Source of the DNA: Collinsella sp. BG-O-102
GTDB taxonomy: Bacteria > Actinomycetota > Coriobacteriia > Coriobacteriales > Coriobacteriaceae
DNA: 64,000 nt
Direction: 5' to 3'
NCBI RefSeq assembly: GCF_023656745.1
Contig: NZ_JAMOKO010000002.1
Coordinates: 155,587-219,586, forward strand
Shown: piece after piece, positions 7,474 through 16,142 of the stretch
Numbering within the stretch: the stretch's first letter is position 1
How the letters are laid out: each line of letters opens with the position of its first letter
Translations under genes and position numbers: made by a program
Notes under the pieces: model-generated
Told to the model about the DNA's origin: nothing
The model's database searches: none
Seen by the model: only the letters and a program-made list of their open reading frames with translations

Positions 7474-8757
7474 CTACGCGACCGGCTCGATCTTCTCGAG
7501 GCCGCCCATGTAGGGACGCAGAACCTCGGGGATCGTGATGGTGCCGTCAGCGTTCTGGTAGTTCTCCAGAATGGCTGCCATGGTACGGCCAGCCGGCAGA
7601 CCGGAACCGTTGAGGGTGTGCAGATAGCGCGAACCCTTGAAGTTCTCGGGGTCGCGATACTTGATGTTGGCGCGACGGGCCTGGAAGTCACCGCAGTTGG
7701 AGCAGGAGCTGATCTCCTTGTAGGCGTTGTAGCTCGGCAGCCAGACCTCGACGTCGTAGGTCTGACGGGCAGAGAAGCCCAGGTCGCCGGTGCACAGGCT
7801 AATCACGCGATACGGAAGACCCAGCTGCTGCAGCAGGAACTCGGCCTCGGCGGTCATGCTCTCGAGCTCCTTGTCGGACTCCTCCGGCTTGGCAAACTTG
7901 ACCATCTCGACCTTGTCGAACTCGTGCTGGCGAATGATGCCGCGGGTATCGCGACCAGCGGAGCCGGCCTCCTCGCGGAAGCAGGGGGTGAAGGCGGTGT
8001 AGCGGCGCGGCAGGGTATCGGCGTCGAGGACCTCACCGGCGTGCAGGTTGGTGAGCACGACCTCGGCGGTGGGGATCAGGAAGTTGTCGCCCGAGACGTG
8101 ATAGGCGTCGTCCTCGAACTTGGGCAGCTGACCCGTGCCGAACATGGTCTGACGCTTGACGACGATGGGCGGCCACCACTCCTTGAAGCCACGGCTCGTG
8201 TGCGTATCCAGGAAGAAGTTGATAAGGGCGCGCTCCAGGCGGGCGCCGGCGCCACCGAGAACGGTGAAGCGGCTGCCGGAGAGCTTGTTGCCGCGCTCGA
8301 AGTCGAGGATGTCGAGGTCGGTGCCCAGATCCCAGTGCGGCTTAAAGTCAAAGTCGAACTCGCGCGGGGTGCCCCAACGACGGCGCTCGATGTTCTCGTC
8401 CTCGTCCTTGCCGTACGGCGTGGCCTCGCAAGGAATGTTGGGCAGGTGAGCCATGAAGTCGTACTGCTCCTGCTCGAGGGCGGTGCGGCGCTCGGCCAGA
8501 CCGTCAATCTTCTCGTTGACGGCGCGCACGGCCTCTTTGGCGGCCTCGGCCTCGTCCTTCTTGCCCTCCTTCATCAGGGCGCCGATCTTCTTGGACTCGG
8601 CATTGCGCGTGGCTTGAAGTTCCTCGACCTCGGTGATGACGGCACGACGCTCGTCGTCGAGCTCAAAGAACTTCTCGCGATCCCAAGACGTCTGGCGGTT
8701 AGCCATGGCGACATCGATGGCATCGGGGTTCTCGCGAACAAACTTGATATCAAGCAT
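7474..8757 (-). CDS. serS: Seryl-tRNA synthetase
   Basis: A class II aminoacyl-tRNA synthetase that charges tRNA-Ser with serine. It has 427 residues, the usual bacterial length. I start it at ATG 8757 ([10 protein letters not shown]) because GGAGG lies six bases upstream; nine more codons upstream are open but lack this support. The N-terminal coiled-coil arm covers about 30-105. Motif 2 ([21 protein letters not shown]) and motif 3 (ending in the [16 protein letters not shown] region) are present, with the serine-pocket sequence [13 protein letters not shown]. The shared substrate tRNA-Ser is encoded at 2.9 kb. No T-box is seen in the 110-bp leader. Confidence 0.97.
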   Translation of the reverse strand: MLDIKFVRENPDAIDVAMANRQTSWDREKFFELDDERRAVITEVEELQATRNAESKKIGALMKEGKKDEAEAAKEAVRAVNEKIDGLAERRTALEQEQYDFMAHLPNIPCEATPYGKDEDENIERRRWGTPREFDFDFKPHWDLGTDLDILDFERGNKLSGSRFTVLGGAGARLERALINFFLDTHTSRGFKEWWPPIVVKRQTMFGTGQLPKFEDDAYHVSGDNFLIPTAEVVLTNLHAGEVLDADTLPRRYTAFTPCFREEAGSAGRDTRGIIRQHEFDKVEMVKFAKPEESDKELESMTAEAEFLLQQLGLPYRVISLCTGDLGFSARQTYDVEVWLPSYNAYKEISSCSNCGDFQARRANIKYRDPENFKGSRYLHTLNGSGLPAGRTMAAILENYQNADGTITIPEVLRPYMGGLEKIEPVA

Positions 8758-8787
8758 TAGATCCTCCGGCGATATACATTCCATTTA

Positions 8788-8824
8788 GGTTGCAACCTTG
8801 TACATGTATGGGCAAGTATATACT
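8788..8824. promoter_or_regulatory. Divergent serS / small membrane protein promoter region with a 10-bp palindrome
   Basis: GGTTGCAACC (8788-8797) is a perfect palindrome between the divergent genes, next to a plus-strand -10-like TATACT (8819-8824) with a possible TTGTAC at 8798-8803. An operator role is a guess. Confidence 0.35.
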
Positions 8825-8868
8825 TATGAGCGTTTACGACCCAACTCAACTACGCAAGAAGGCACCCA

Positions 8869-9042
8869 ATGGACGCAGTTTTTTCCTTTTTGTTTGGCAC
8901 CCGCACCGGTTTTGCCATCCTTTTCGCCGGCGGCATCCTGCTGTTTGCGATTATTGCCTTTGTAATGGAGAAGCGCACCCATAAGATGTATGTCGACCGC
9001 GGCCCCAAGTCCGAGGACGAAGAAGACAGCTTCTGGGACTAA
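8869..9042 (+). CDS. 57-residue single-span membrane protein
   Basis: An ATG with AAGAAGG upstream opens a 57-codon frame ending at TAA 9040-9042. The product has one hydrophobic segment of about 22 residues (GFAILFAGGILLFAIIAFVM) followed by a positively charged EKRTHK stretch and an acidic tail (KSEDEEDSFWD). That charge pattern predicts N-out/C-in topology. A strong terminator follows 50 bp later, and a promoter-like -10 lies 45 bp before the start, so this is a complete monocistronic unit. The function is unknown. Confidence 0.7.
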   Translation: MDAVFSFLFGTRTGFAILFAGGILLFAIIAFVMEKRTHKMYVDRGPKSEDEEDSFWD

Positions 9043-9048
9043 CCTGCC

Positions 9049-9203
9049 AAAAAGGGACAGGTTTATTTTGGTCGGTTTTATCTGGGCAAACGCAAGTGCC
9101 CCGCAACTGGAATTGAGCCAGTTGCGGGGCACTTTTCGCTAAAAGGACAAAACCGCAGGAAAAACCTGCCAACATAAACCTGTCCCTTTTTTGGTCGGTT
9201 TTA
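9049..9203. repeat. Inverted 17-bp repeats plus a 13-bp direct repeat flanking a terminator
   Basis: AAAAAGGGACAGGTTTA at 9049-9065 reappears inverted at about 9175-9191, and both copies are followed in the same direction by TTGGTCGGTTTTA (about 9068-9080 and 9190-9203). The second copy overlaps the end of proC. Confidence 0.7.
9094..9136. terminator. Bidirectional terminator between the small membrane protein and proC
   Basis: A 17-base AAGTGCCCCGCAACTGG stem pairs perfectly with its complement around a seven-base loop and has A residues on one side and T residues on the other, so it works for both converging genes. Confidence 0.9.
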
Positions 9204-9971
9204 CTGGAGGGTTGCGTCGATTGCCTTGACCAGGGCGCTGCGCATGCCGGCGTCCTCGAGCGCAACGACGCCCTTGATGGTGGCACCACCGGGCGAGCAT
9301 ACGGCATCCTTCATCGCCGCAGGATGCTGGCCAGTTGCAAGCTGCAGCTTTGCCGTACCCAGCACCATCTGGCTCACAATGCGATAAGCATCCGCACGCG
9401 GGATACCGTGCTTGACCGCCGCATCGCCCAGGGCCTCGATTGCCATGGCGACAAACGCCGGAGCGCAACCACCCACCGTGCCGCCCACAAACAGCAGGCT
9501 TGTGTCGAGCTCGACGACAGCGCCAAGCTTACCGAGCAGGTCGAACACCACAGCACGCTGCTCGTCGTTAAGCGTCGAAGCCTTCTCGCAGGCGATGACG
9601 CCCTCGCCCACCGAAACCGGCGTGTTGGGCACCGTCGAGATATGCGCGACGCCCGGCAGGACCTGCTCCCACTTGGCACTGTCCCAGGTCCAGGCAACCG
9701 ACAGAACGACCTTTTTGGCAAGAGCATCCTTGAGCGGGGCGAATACCTTCTCGATCATGTACGGTTTGACCGCAGCGACCACGATATCGGATGCGGCGAC
9801 AACCTCGGCGGCATCGTGGCAGGCGACCATGCCGCGCACCTCGCAACGCTCGACCAAAGCATCGTAGCGGCCTGCGCAGGCGCACATGTCGCCCGCGGCC
9901 ACGCCGGCGGCAATCCAGCCATCGGCCATAGCACTCGCCATATTGCCAAAACCGACAAATCCGATCTTCAT
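9201..9971 (-). CDS. proC: Pyrroline-5-carboxylate reductase
   Basis: This enzyme catalyses the last step of proline synthesis, NAD(P)H-dependent reduction of pyrroline-5-carboxylate. The 256-residue protein is of typical length. The N-terminal Rossmann fold starts MKIGFVGFGNMASAM; the middle has VVAAVKPYMIEKV and STVPNTPVSVGEG; the C-terminal dimerisation domain has GGTVGGCAPAFVAMAIEALGDAAVKHGI and the signature region SPGGATIKGVVALEDAGMR. It lies downstream of rlmH on the same strand with a 74-bp gap. Confidence 0.95.
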   Translation of the reverse strand: MKIGFVGFGNMASAMADGWIAAGVAAGDMCACAGRYDALVERCEVRGMVACHDAAEVVAASDIVVAAVKPYMIEKVFAPLKDALAKKVVLSVAWTWDSAKWEQVLPGVAHISTVPNTPVSVGEGVIACEKASTLNDEQRAVVFDLLGKLGAVVELDTSLLFVGGTVGGCAPAFVAMAIEALGDAAVKHGIPRADAYRIVSQMVLGTAKLQLATGQHPAAMKDAVCSPGGATIKGVVALEDAGMRSALVKAIDATLQ

Positions 9972-10045
9972 ATCACACAGTCCTCTCAGATGCGTTCCTC
10001 AAAAACGAAAGTCATTGTCCCACGCTATTGTTTCGTATTGCCGAC

Positions 10046-10516
10046 CTACTTGTGATACGGCTCGCCACGACTGATCTTGCAGGCACGGTAAATCTGCTCT
10101 AGCAGCACCACACGCGCCAGGTTATGCGGCAAGGTAATGCGTCCAAAGCTGAGCATCTCGTCGGCGCGGGCGCGCACCTCATCACTCACGCCGTCCGAAC
10201 CGCCGATTACAAAGGCAATGTCGCTGCTGCCTCGCAGCATAAGATCGTCGAGCCTCGCCGAAAACTCCTCGCTCGAGCGCTCCTTGCCCTCGATAGCCAG
10301 CAGGATCACATGCGCTCGAGATGGCAAGGCGGCAAGAATCGCCGCCCCCTCCTTGTCGCGCGCGGCATCCACGCCGCCCGCCTTAGCCGGGTCGATATCG
10401 GCCACCTCGCGGATATCCACCTTGGCATAGGCACCTAGGCGCTTGGTGTACTCAGCGCACGCGTCCTTCCAAAAGCGCTCCTTGAGCTTACCGACGCAAA
10501 CGACGGTGTATTTCAC
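10046..10516 (-). CDS. rlmH: 23S rRNA (pseudouridine1915-N3)-methyltransferase
   Basis: A SPOUT-family methyltransferase that modifies helix 69 of 23S rRNA using S-adenosylmethionine. The protein has 156 residues, the normal size, and starts with GTG (GTGAAATACACC). The knotted-fold signature is seen in FVIGGSDGVSDEVRARADEMLSFG and the C-terminal LPHNLARVVLLEQIYRACKISRGEPYHK, which are very characteristic. It starts six bases after the SPFH gene ends and is probably cotranscribed with it. Confidence 0.97.
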   Translation of the reverse strand: MKYTVVCVGKLKERFWKDACAEYTKRLGAYAKVDIREVADIDPAKAGGVDAARDKEGAAILAALPSRAHVILLAIEGKERSSEEFSARLDDLMLRGSSDIAFVIGGSDGVSDEVRARADEMLSFGRITLPHNLARVVLLEQIYRACKISRGEPYHK

Positions 10517-10522
10517 GCGCGT

Positions 10523-11461
10523 CTACTCCTTCGAATCGTTTTGAACTTTGCCGGCGGCCAGCATCTGCTCGAACATCGAGGCCGACTGCGAAAAGTCGCT
10601 CGGCAGCACGACCGTCGAGGTTTTACCCGTGCGAGCGAACTCCGTCATCATCTCGGACCACTGCGTAAACATGAACAGTTGGTTGGCCTCGTCATTGCCG
10701 ACACCCGTCTCCTGGATGATCTCGAGCGAATCTTTGATACCCAGCGCGATGGCCTTGCGCTGGTTGGCGATGCCCTCACCCGCCTTTTCCATAGCCTCGG
10801 CCTCGGCGGTCGCCTCGGTGACGCGCTTGATGCGGTCGGCCTCGGCGAGCTCCTGCGCGGCAGCGCGCTTGCGCTGGGCAGCGTTGATGTCGTTCATGGA
10901 GTTCTCAACCTCGGTCGGCAGTGCGATTTTGGTGATGAGCGTCGACACGAGGGTGAAGCCGTAGGCGGCCATCTGCTCGGAAACGGTAGCGTTGACATCC
11001 TTGGCGATGTCATCCTTCTTGGCAAAGACCTCATCGAGTGTGTAGACGGGAATCGAAGAGCGCAGGGCGTCGGTGATGAAGTCACGCATCTGGTCGACGG
11101 GCTCCTGCAGCATGTAGTAGCTCTTGTAGATACCCGAATCTGCCGGGCCGGCGCCCATGTCATAGCTCACGTGGTACTGAGCAGAGACCTCAAGGCCGAT
11201 GGTCACGTTGTCCTGGGTCTTAACGTCGATGCCAAAACCGTTTTTCATGGTGCGCAGACTCACCGTGGCGGCCTTGCGGTCGATCACGGGTACCTTCATG
11301 TGGAAGCCCGCGTTGACGATGCGATTGAACTTGCCCAGGCGCTCGATGATCACGGCATGCTGTTGTTCAACGACATAGCAGGCGTTGGGAAGCAGCAGCA
11401 ACAGAATGATGATGGGAATCAAAAGGCTGGTAAGGGCGGCGATGATACCGGACAACAGCAT
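10523..11461 (-). CDS. SPFH/band-7 membrane protein (stomatin/prohibitin-like)
   Basis: The 312-residue protein has one N-terminal membrane helix (about 4-29, LIPIIILLLLLP), then the SPFH/band-7 domain beginning ACYVVEQQHAVIIERLGKF and a charged coiled-coil stretch of about 190-245 (AAQRKRAAAQELAEADRIKRVTEATAEAEAME in part). Such proteins oligomerise into membrane microdomain scaffolds. ATG 11461 is preferred to the upstream ATG because GAGGAGA is placed just before it. The gene is followed six bases later by rlmH. Its exact role here is unknown. Confidence 0.88.
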   Translation of the reverse strand: MLLSGIIAALTSLLIPIIILLLLLPNACYVVEQQHAVIIERLGKFNRIVNAGFHMKVPVIDRKAATVSLRTMKNGFGIDVKTQDNVTIGLEVSAQYHVSYDMGAGPADSGIYKSYYMLQEPVDQMRDFITDALRSSIPVYTLDEVFAKKDDIAKDVNATVSEQMAAYGFTLVSTLITKIALPTEVENSMNDINAAQRKRAAAQELAEADRIKRVTEATAEAEAMEKAGEGIANQRKAIALGIKDSLEIIQETGVGNDEANQLFMFTQWSEMMTEFARTGKTSTVVLPSDFSQSASMFEQMLAAGKVQNDSKE

Positions 11462-11542
11462 GGTCTCTCCTCTGATAGGCACACGTTGGCATTAGGATAC
11501 CCGCACGAAGCAGCAACGTGACATCAACAAGAGGCCCATAAC

Positions 11543-11571
11543 AAAAAAGCCCCCATTGCTGGGAGCTCTTT
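11543..11571 (-). terminator. Terminator of tRNA-Leu(CAG)
   Basis: Minus-strand GAGCTCCCAGC/AATGGGGGCT-type hairpin followed by six T residues. Confidence 0.8.
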
Positions 11572-11578
11572 CATTTAA

Positions 11579-11665
11579 TGGTGCGGGCGAAAGGACTTGA
11601 ACCTTCATGGGGTTGCCCCCATACGGACCTGAACCGTACGCGTCTGCCAATTCCGCCACGCCCGC
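11579..11665 (-). tRNA. tRNA-Leu(CAG)
   Basis: An 87-base class II tRNA: acceptor GCGGGCG/CGCCCGC, anticodon stem TACGG/CCGTA around TTCAGGT (anticodon CAG), long variable arm GGGGGCAACCCC, T-loop GGTTCAAGTCC and encoded CCA. Confidence 0.97.
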
Positions 11666-11708
11666 GTGCAGGAATTAGAATAACGGAGCGCCACCGCGAA
11701 CGCAAGAA

Positions 11709-12626
11709 CTATTTTTGAAAAAGTTTGCAGGCATTTTCCCAAGCGGCATGCGCGATTGTTTCGGCGTCCTCACCAGTGCGATCGACACGGTCGTTAACCA
11801 GCGCGTTTGCCGTAATGGAGATCATTGCGGGCTCGCATTCAAGACCGCGGATGGGCTCCGGAGCCATATACGGGCAATCCGTCTCGAACAAAATTCGATC
11901 GAGTGGGGTTGCCGCAAATGCCTCGCGCACGTCGTCGTTGCGCTTAAAGGTAGCCGCACCACCATAGGCGATATAGCAGCCCAGCTCCACAAAGCGCTCC
12001 ATCGTGGCGCGGTCCTCGCCAAAACAGTGCAGCACACAACCGGCCTGGGGCACGCCCACCTCACGAAGCACGTTGTACGCATCCATATGCGAGGTGCGCT
12101 CCCCATCCGAGTCCTCGTGCCGCAGGTGCAACTCCACCGGCACATTGCAGCGCACGGCGACTTCGAGCTGACGTGCCATGCAATCAATCTGCACGCTGTG
12201 GGGCGCCGGCGTGATGTCGTCGTCGTAATCCATGTGGTAGTCCAGACCGATTTCGCCAATACCGGCGCACAAAGGGTCATCAAGCGCAGCAACAACCTGC
12301 GCGTGAATGTCGTCGGTATAGTCCGGCGCGCCATACGGATGCACGCCGGCAAGATACTTGATCTGCGGGATATCCTGCATCGGCAGAATTTCGCGCGTCA
12401 GCCAGTCGCTATAGTCCGTCACGCTGCGCTTGTCGGCGATGGGGTCGAAGACCGTCACCAACAGGTCGATGCCTGCCGCCTTGGCACGCACGAGTGTCTC
12501 GGGCACATCCTTGCCCCAGAACGAAAGCAGATGCGCATGTGTGTCGGCAAGCGGTGCCAAGGGCACGGGACAAGCAGCCGTCTTCTTTTTCTTGGTAAAC
12601 GTCACGCGTTCGGCATTAAGCGTCAT
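11709..12626 (-). CDS. tatD: TatD-family metal-dependent hydrolase (DNase)
   Basis: An amidohydrolase-fold enzyme of the TatD type (3'-5' exonuclease/DNase in characterised members). The metal ligands appear in order: ADTHAHL near the N-terminus, GEIGLDYH, LHLRHEDSDG and LHCFG, then ETDCPYMAPEP. I start at ATG 12626, which gives 305 residues and overlaps the end of ksgA by 11 bp; a longer frame is open but runs through ksgA. The N-terminal extension before ADTHAHL includes a basic KKKKT run. It is the last gene of the metG-ksgA-tatD group. Confidence 0.92.
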   Translation of the reverse strand: MTLNAERVTFTKKKKTAACPVPLAPLADTHAHLLSFWGKDVPETLVRAKAAGIDLLVTVFDPIADKRSVTDYSDWLTREILPMQDIPQIKYLAGVHPYGAPDYTDDIHAQVVAALDDPLCAGIGEIGLDYHMDYDDDITPAPHSVQIDCMARQLEVAVRCNVPVELHLRHEDSDGERTSHMDAYNVLREVGVPQAGCVLHCFGEDRATMERFVELGCYIAYGGAATFKRNDDVREAFAATPLDRILFETDCPYMAPEPIRGLECEPAMISITANALVNDRVDRTGEDAETIAHAAWENACKLFQK

Positions 12627-13476
12627 GGGAAAGCTCCCGAGCCAGGCACACAAAGTCGGCGACGCCGAGCGTCTCGGCGCGCGTGGTGGGTGCGATACCG
12701 CAAGCCTCAAAGGCGGCATCGAGCACGTCCTTGGCAAAGCCGTTGGCGCTCATGGAATTGCGGATGGTCTTGCGACGCTGAGCAAATGCAGCATCAATCA
12801 CGCGGGCTACAAATTCGCGATCGAGTCCTTCGGGCACCACACCGTCAACACGGTCGATACGCACGACGGCCGAGTCCACGTGTGGCGCCGGCATAAAGCA
12901 ACGCGGCGGCACCTCAAAGCGACCCGTTACCTGCGCATACAGGCCAAGCTTTGCCGTATAGCCGCCATAGGTCTTGTTGCCCGGCACTGCGGCAATGCGA
13001 TCGGCAACCTCCTTTTGCACCATGACGACGGCGCGCTTGAGCGCCGGCATCGTCTGGAAAAATTGCAAAATGATCGTCGCCGCCACGTTATAGGGCAAGT
13101 TCGCGACAAATACCGTCGGCTCACCGCCCGCAGCCTGCTCAATCTGCCCCGGCGTCACCTTGAGCGCGTCGCCCATGATAAAGCGGAAGTTGGCATAGTC
13201 GGCGGCGTGGGCATCGAGCACCGGCTCAAGCTCGGAATCGGCCTCAATGGACGTAACGCACGCCGCTTCCTGCAGCAACGCAAGTGTCAACGTACCGCAA
13301 CCTGGACCCACCTCGAGTACGCGCTCGTCACCTGCAAGCTCGGCAAGCTCGCAGATACGTTCGATCACATGATTGTCGATTAGAAAGTTCTGGCCCAGGC
13401 GATGCTTGGTCGCAAGGCCAAACTCCTCCAGCAGCTCCCTGGTGGCCGTGGGGTTTGCCAAAGGCGAAGTTGTCAT
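12616..13476 (-). CDS. rsmA: 16S rRNA dimethyladenosine (A1518/A1519) methyltransferase
   Basis: KsgA/RsmA dimethylates two adjacent adenines in helix 45 of 16S rRNA in late 30S assembly. The 286-residue protein has KHRLGQNFLIDNHVIERI at the N-terminus, the SAM-binding motif VLEVGPGCGTLTLAL and the catalytic motif NLPYNVAATI. The tatD-rsmA adjacency is widespread in Gram-positive bacteria. It lies 110 bp after metG on the same strand. Confidence 0.97.
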   Translation of the reverse strand: MTTSPLANPTATRELLEEFGLATKHRLGQNFLIDNHVIERICELAELAGDERVLEVGPGCGTLTLALLQEAACVTSIEADSELEPVLDAHAADYANFRFIMGDALKVTPGQIEQAAGGEPTVFVANLPYNVAATIILQFFQTMPALKRAVVMVQKEVADRIAAVPGNKTYGGYTAKLGLYAQVTGRFEVPPRCFMPAPHVDSAVVRIDRVDGVVPEGLDREFVARVIDAAFAQRRKTIRNSMSANGFAKDVLDAAFEACGIAPTTRAETLGVADFVCLARELSHDA

Positions 13477-13586
13477 GGTTGTCTCCTTAGCATGATGGCG
13501 GCGTCTTGAAACAAAAGGGCATGGACCGTGGCGGCCATGCCCTTACAGCTAAACAGCAAATTGCCGATATGGCGCTCGCGCGGTCT

Positions 13587-15188
13587 CTACGCCAGACGCG
13601 GGAACAGCGGATCGCCCTTCTCGACGGGCTGACCACCAGCAAGCAGGCCCCAAGCGCAAATGCCCTTGAGGTCGTCGCTCGCGGCCTCGTCCTCGCAGGA
13701 CAGGCGGCGCAGAGCCTCGGCAGAAGTCTGGGGCATGAGCGGCATCAGCAGGTGAGCGGCAATGCGGATGGCCTCGAGCAGGTTGTAGATCACAAACGCC
13801 AGCTCGTCAGCCTTGGCCTCGTCCTTGGCAAGTGCCCAAGGCTCGGAGTCCTCGATGTAGTGGTTGGCGGCGTGGATGAGCTCCATGACCTCGTCCTTGG
13901 CTCCGCCGTAATCGAGCACGTCCATCTTGGCCATGTAGCGCTCGACCAGGCCGTCGGCGATCTTTGCCAGCGGGTTGTCGAACGCATCGAACGATGCGGG
14001 CTTGGCGGGCGCGCAGCCGTCAAAGTACTTGCCGCTCATGTTGAGCGAACGCGAGATGAGGTTGCCCCAGCTGTTGGCCAGGTCGGCGTTGTAGACCTGC
14101 TCCATGCGATCGAAGCTGATGGCGCCGTCGGTGCCGGGGACGACGTCGGTCATAAAGTAGTAGCGATAGCCCTCGACGCCCAGCATGTCGATAACGTCCT
14201 GCGGAGCGATAGCGTTGCCGCGGCTCTTGGACATCTTCTCGGCCTTGCCGGTCTCGGCATTGCGCACGGTCAGGAAGCCGTGGGCAAAAACGTGCTCGGG
14301 CAGGGCCTCGCCGATGGCCATGAGCATGGCGGGCCAAATGACGCAGTGGAAGCGGATGATGTCCTTACCCACGATGTGGAACTGCGCGGGCCAGCGATAG
14401 GCCAGCTCGGCACGCGCCTCGTCGGTATCGACACCGTAGCCGACGGCCGTCATATAGTTGAGCAGCGCATCGAACCACACGTAGGTCACGTGGCCCTCGT
14501 CAAACGGGACCTGAATGCCCCAGTCAAAGCTCGTGCGGCTCACGGAAAGGTCGTTAAGGCCGCCCTCGACAAAGCTGCGCACCTCGTTCATGCGGAACGC
14601 AGGCTCGACAAAGTCGGGATGCTCGTCATAGAGCTTGAGCAGCTTGTCCTGGAAGGCGGAAAGCTTAAAGAAGTAGGACTCCTCCTGCACGCGCTCAAGC
14701 GGACGGTGGCAGTCGGGGCACAGGTGCTGGCCGACGCTGCCGTACTCCTCGTCGCCCTTCTGGACCTGCGTATCGGTGAAGTAGGTCTCGTCAGGCACGC
14801 AATACCAGCCGTCGTAGCTGCCCTTATACAGGTAACCGGACTCCTTCATGCGCTCCCACAGGTACTGCACGGCATGATGCTGGCGCGGCTCGGTGGTGCG
14901 GATGAAGTCGTCGTTGGAAATCTCGAGCTTGCTCCAAAGCTCCTTGAAGTGCGGGGCCTGGCTGTCGGTCCACTCCTGCGGCGTCATACCATGCTTGGCT
15001 GCGGCCTCGGCGACCTTCTCGCCGTGCTCGTCCATGCCGGTCAGGAACTTGACGTTATAGCCGGCGGAGCGGCGATAGCGAGCCTGAACGTCGGCGATGA
15101 TGGTGGAATAAGCCGTGCCCAGGTGCGGATCGGCGTTGACGTAGTAGATGGGCGTCGTGATAAAGAACGAAGGCTTGCTTTGATCCAT
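13587..15188 (-). CDS. metG: Methionyl-tRNA synthetase
   Basis: A class I synthetase of 533 residues. The HIGH motif appears as PHLGTAYS and the second signature as EKMSKSRGN. A zinc-binding insert is indicated by WYCVPDE and LCPDCHRPLE. The anticodon-binding helical domain fills about 390-533. There is no C-terminal tRNA-binding (EMAP-like) domain, so this is the short form. It is probably translated from an rsmI-metG message; the 69-bp gap contains no terminator. Confidence 0.97.
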   Translation of the reverse strand: MDQSKPSFFITTPIYYVNADPHLGTAYSTIIADVQARYRRSAGYNVKFLTGMDEHGEKVAEAAAKHGMTPQEWTDSQAPHFKELWSKLEISNDDFIRTTEPRQHHAVQYLWERMKESGYLYKGSYDGWYCVPDETYFTDTQVQKGDEEYGSVGQHLCPDCHRPLERVQEESYFFKLSAFQDKLLKLYDEHPDFVEPAFRMNEVRSFVEGGLNDLSVSRTSFDWGIQVPFDEGHVTYVWFDALLNYMTAVGYGVDTDEARAELAYRWPAQFHIVGKDIIRFHCVIWPAMLMAIGEALPEHVFAHGFLTVRNAETGKAEKMSKSRGNAIAPQDVIDMLGVEGYRYYFMTDVVPGTDGAISFDRMEQVYNADLANSWGNLISRSLNMSGKYFDGCAPAKPASFDAFDNPLAKIADGLVERYMAKMDVLDYGGAKDEVMELIHAANHYIEDSEPWALAKDEAKADELAFVIYNLLEAIRIAAHLLMPLMPQTSAEALRRLSCEDEAASDDLKGICAWGLLAGGQPVEKGDPLFPRLA

Positions 15189-15257
15189 GGGGTTTGTCCT
15201 CCAGAAAAACGTTGCATACAGAGGATGATTCTAGCGCAAGGGCTGGATATCCTCCAT

Positions 15258-16136
15258 CTATTGCATATCGAGCACCATGGCATAGACATCGCGCTTGCGG
15301 CGCGAATACTTCTGAGACAGGCGCTTGGCCACCGCAGACGCGGGCTCCCCCTCCTCGAGCGCGGCGCGGATATCCTCGCGCAGGGCCTCGTCGGGATCCG
15401 CTGCCGTGGCGCCGACCGGCACGATACCGGCCTCCTCATCCTCGCTCGGCGGCGCGATGACCAGCGCGATCTCGCCCTTTACCTCGCCGCGAGCACGCAG
15501 CTCCTCGGCAAGCTGGGCAGCGGGCCCGCGCAAGACCTCCTCGTGCAGCTTGGTGAGTTCGCGGCAGACGGCAACCTCACGCTGGGGAAAGACCTCCGCC
15601 ACGGCCTCGAGCGTCGCCACGATGCGATGTGGAGACTCGTAGAAGATGAGTGCGCCGGGCACCACGGCAAGGCGCTGCAAACGGCGCACACGGTCGCCGT
15701 GCTTTCGGCCCAAAAAGCCCTCGAAGAAAAAATGCTCGCAGGGAATGCCGGACGAAACAAGCGCCGTGACGCAAGCAGAGGGCCCGGGAATAACTTCGAC
15801 GGGCACATCGGCCTCACGCGCCGCCTCGACCAGCGCCTGGCCGGGATCGGACACGCTCGGCATGCCGGCGTCCGAGGCAAAAGCGAGGGTCTCCCCCGCC
15901 AGCAGACGGTCGACCAGGCCGGCGGCGCGGCTGGCGATCACATTCTCGTCGCAACGGACAAGCGGCTTGGAAATGCCCAGGTGCATCAGCAGCTTTGACG
16001 TCACACGCGTGTCTTCGCAGCAAATGGCATCGGCGGCGGCAAAAGCCTCGCCAACGCGCGGGGACAGGTCGCCTAGGTTGCCGATGGGCGTGCCGACCAC
16101 ATAGAGTTTGCCCGTATGGGCGCTGTTTTGCGTCAT
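15258..16136 (-). CDS. rsmI: 16S rRNA (cytidine1402-2'-O)-methyltransferase
   Basis: A tetrapyrrole-methylase-fold enzyme that 2'-O-methylates C1402 of 16S rRNA. The 292-residue protein starts GKLYVVGTPIGNLGDLSPR and shows ICCEDTRVTSKLL, LASDAGMPSVSDPG-type sequence (FASDAGMPSVSDPG) and the substrate-loop FFEGFLGRKHGDR, all typical of RsmI. The C-terminal region ends in an ArsR-like helical segment (ASAVAKRLSQKYSRRKRDVY). It starts six bases after the GH5-like gene. Confidence 0.97.
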   Translation of the reverse strand: MTQNSAHTGKLYVVGTPIGNLGDLSPRVGEAFAAADAICCEDTRVTSKLLMHLGISKPLVRCDENVIASRAAGLVDRLLAGETLAFASDAGMPSVSDPGQALVEAAREADVPVEVIPGPSACVTALVSSGIPCEHFFFEGFLGRKHGDRVRRLQRLAVVPGALIFYESPHRIVATLEAVAEVFPQREVAVCRELTKLHEEVLRGPAAQLAEELRARGEVKGEIALVIAPPSEDEEAGIVPVGATAADPDEALREDIRAALEEGEPASAVAKRLSQKYSRRKRDVYAMVLDMQ

Positions 16137-16142
16137 ATCAAC

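Noticed and set aside
8758..8868. T-box for serS
   Set aside because: The leader is too short and has no GGTGG-ACCGCG sequence.
13506..15998. 830-codon plus-strand open frame opposite metG and rsmI
   Set aside because: It is antisense to two clearly identified genes and results from high GC at codon position three; its protein is low-complexity His/Gly/Leu/Ala-rich without motifs.
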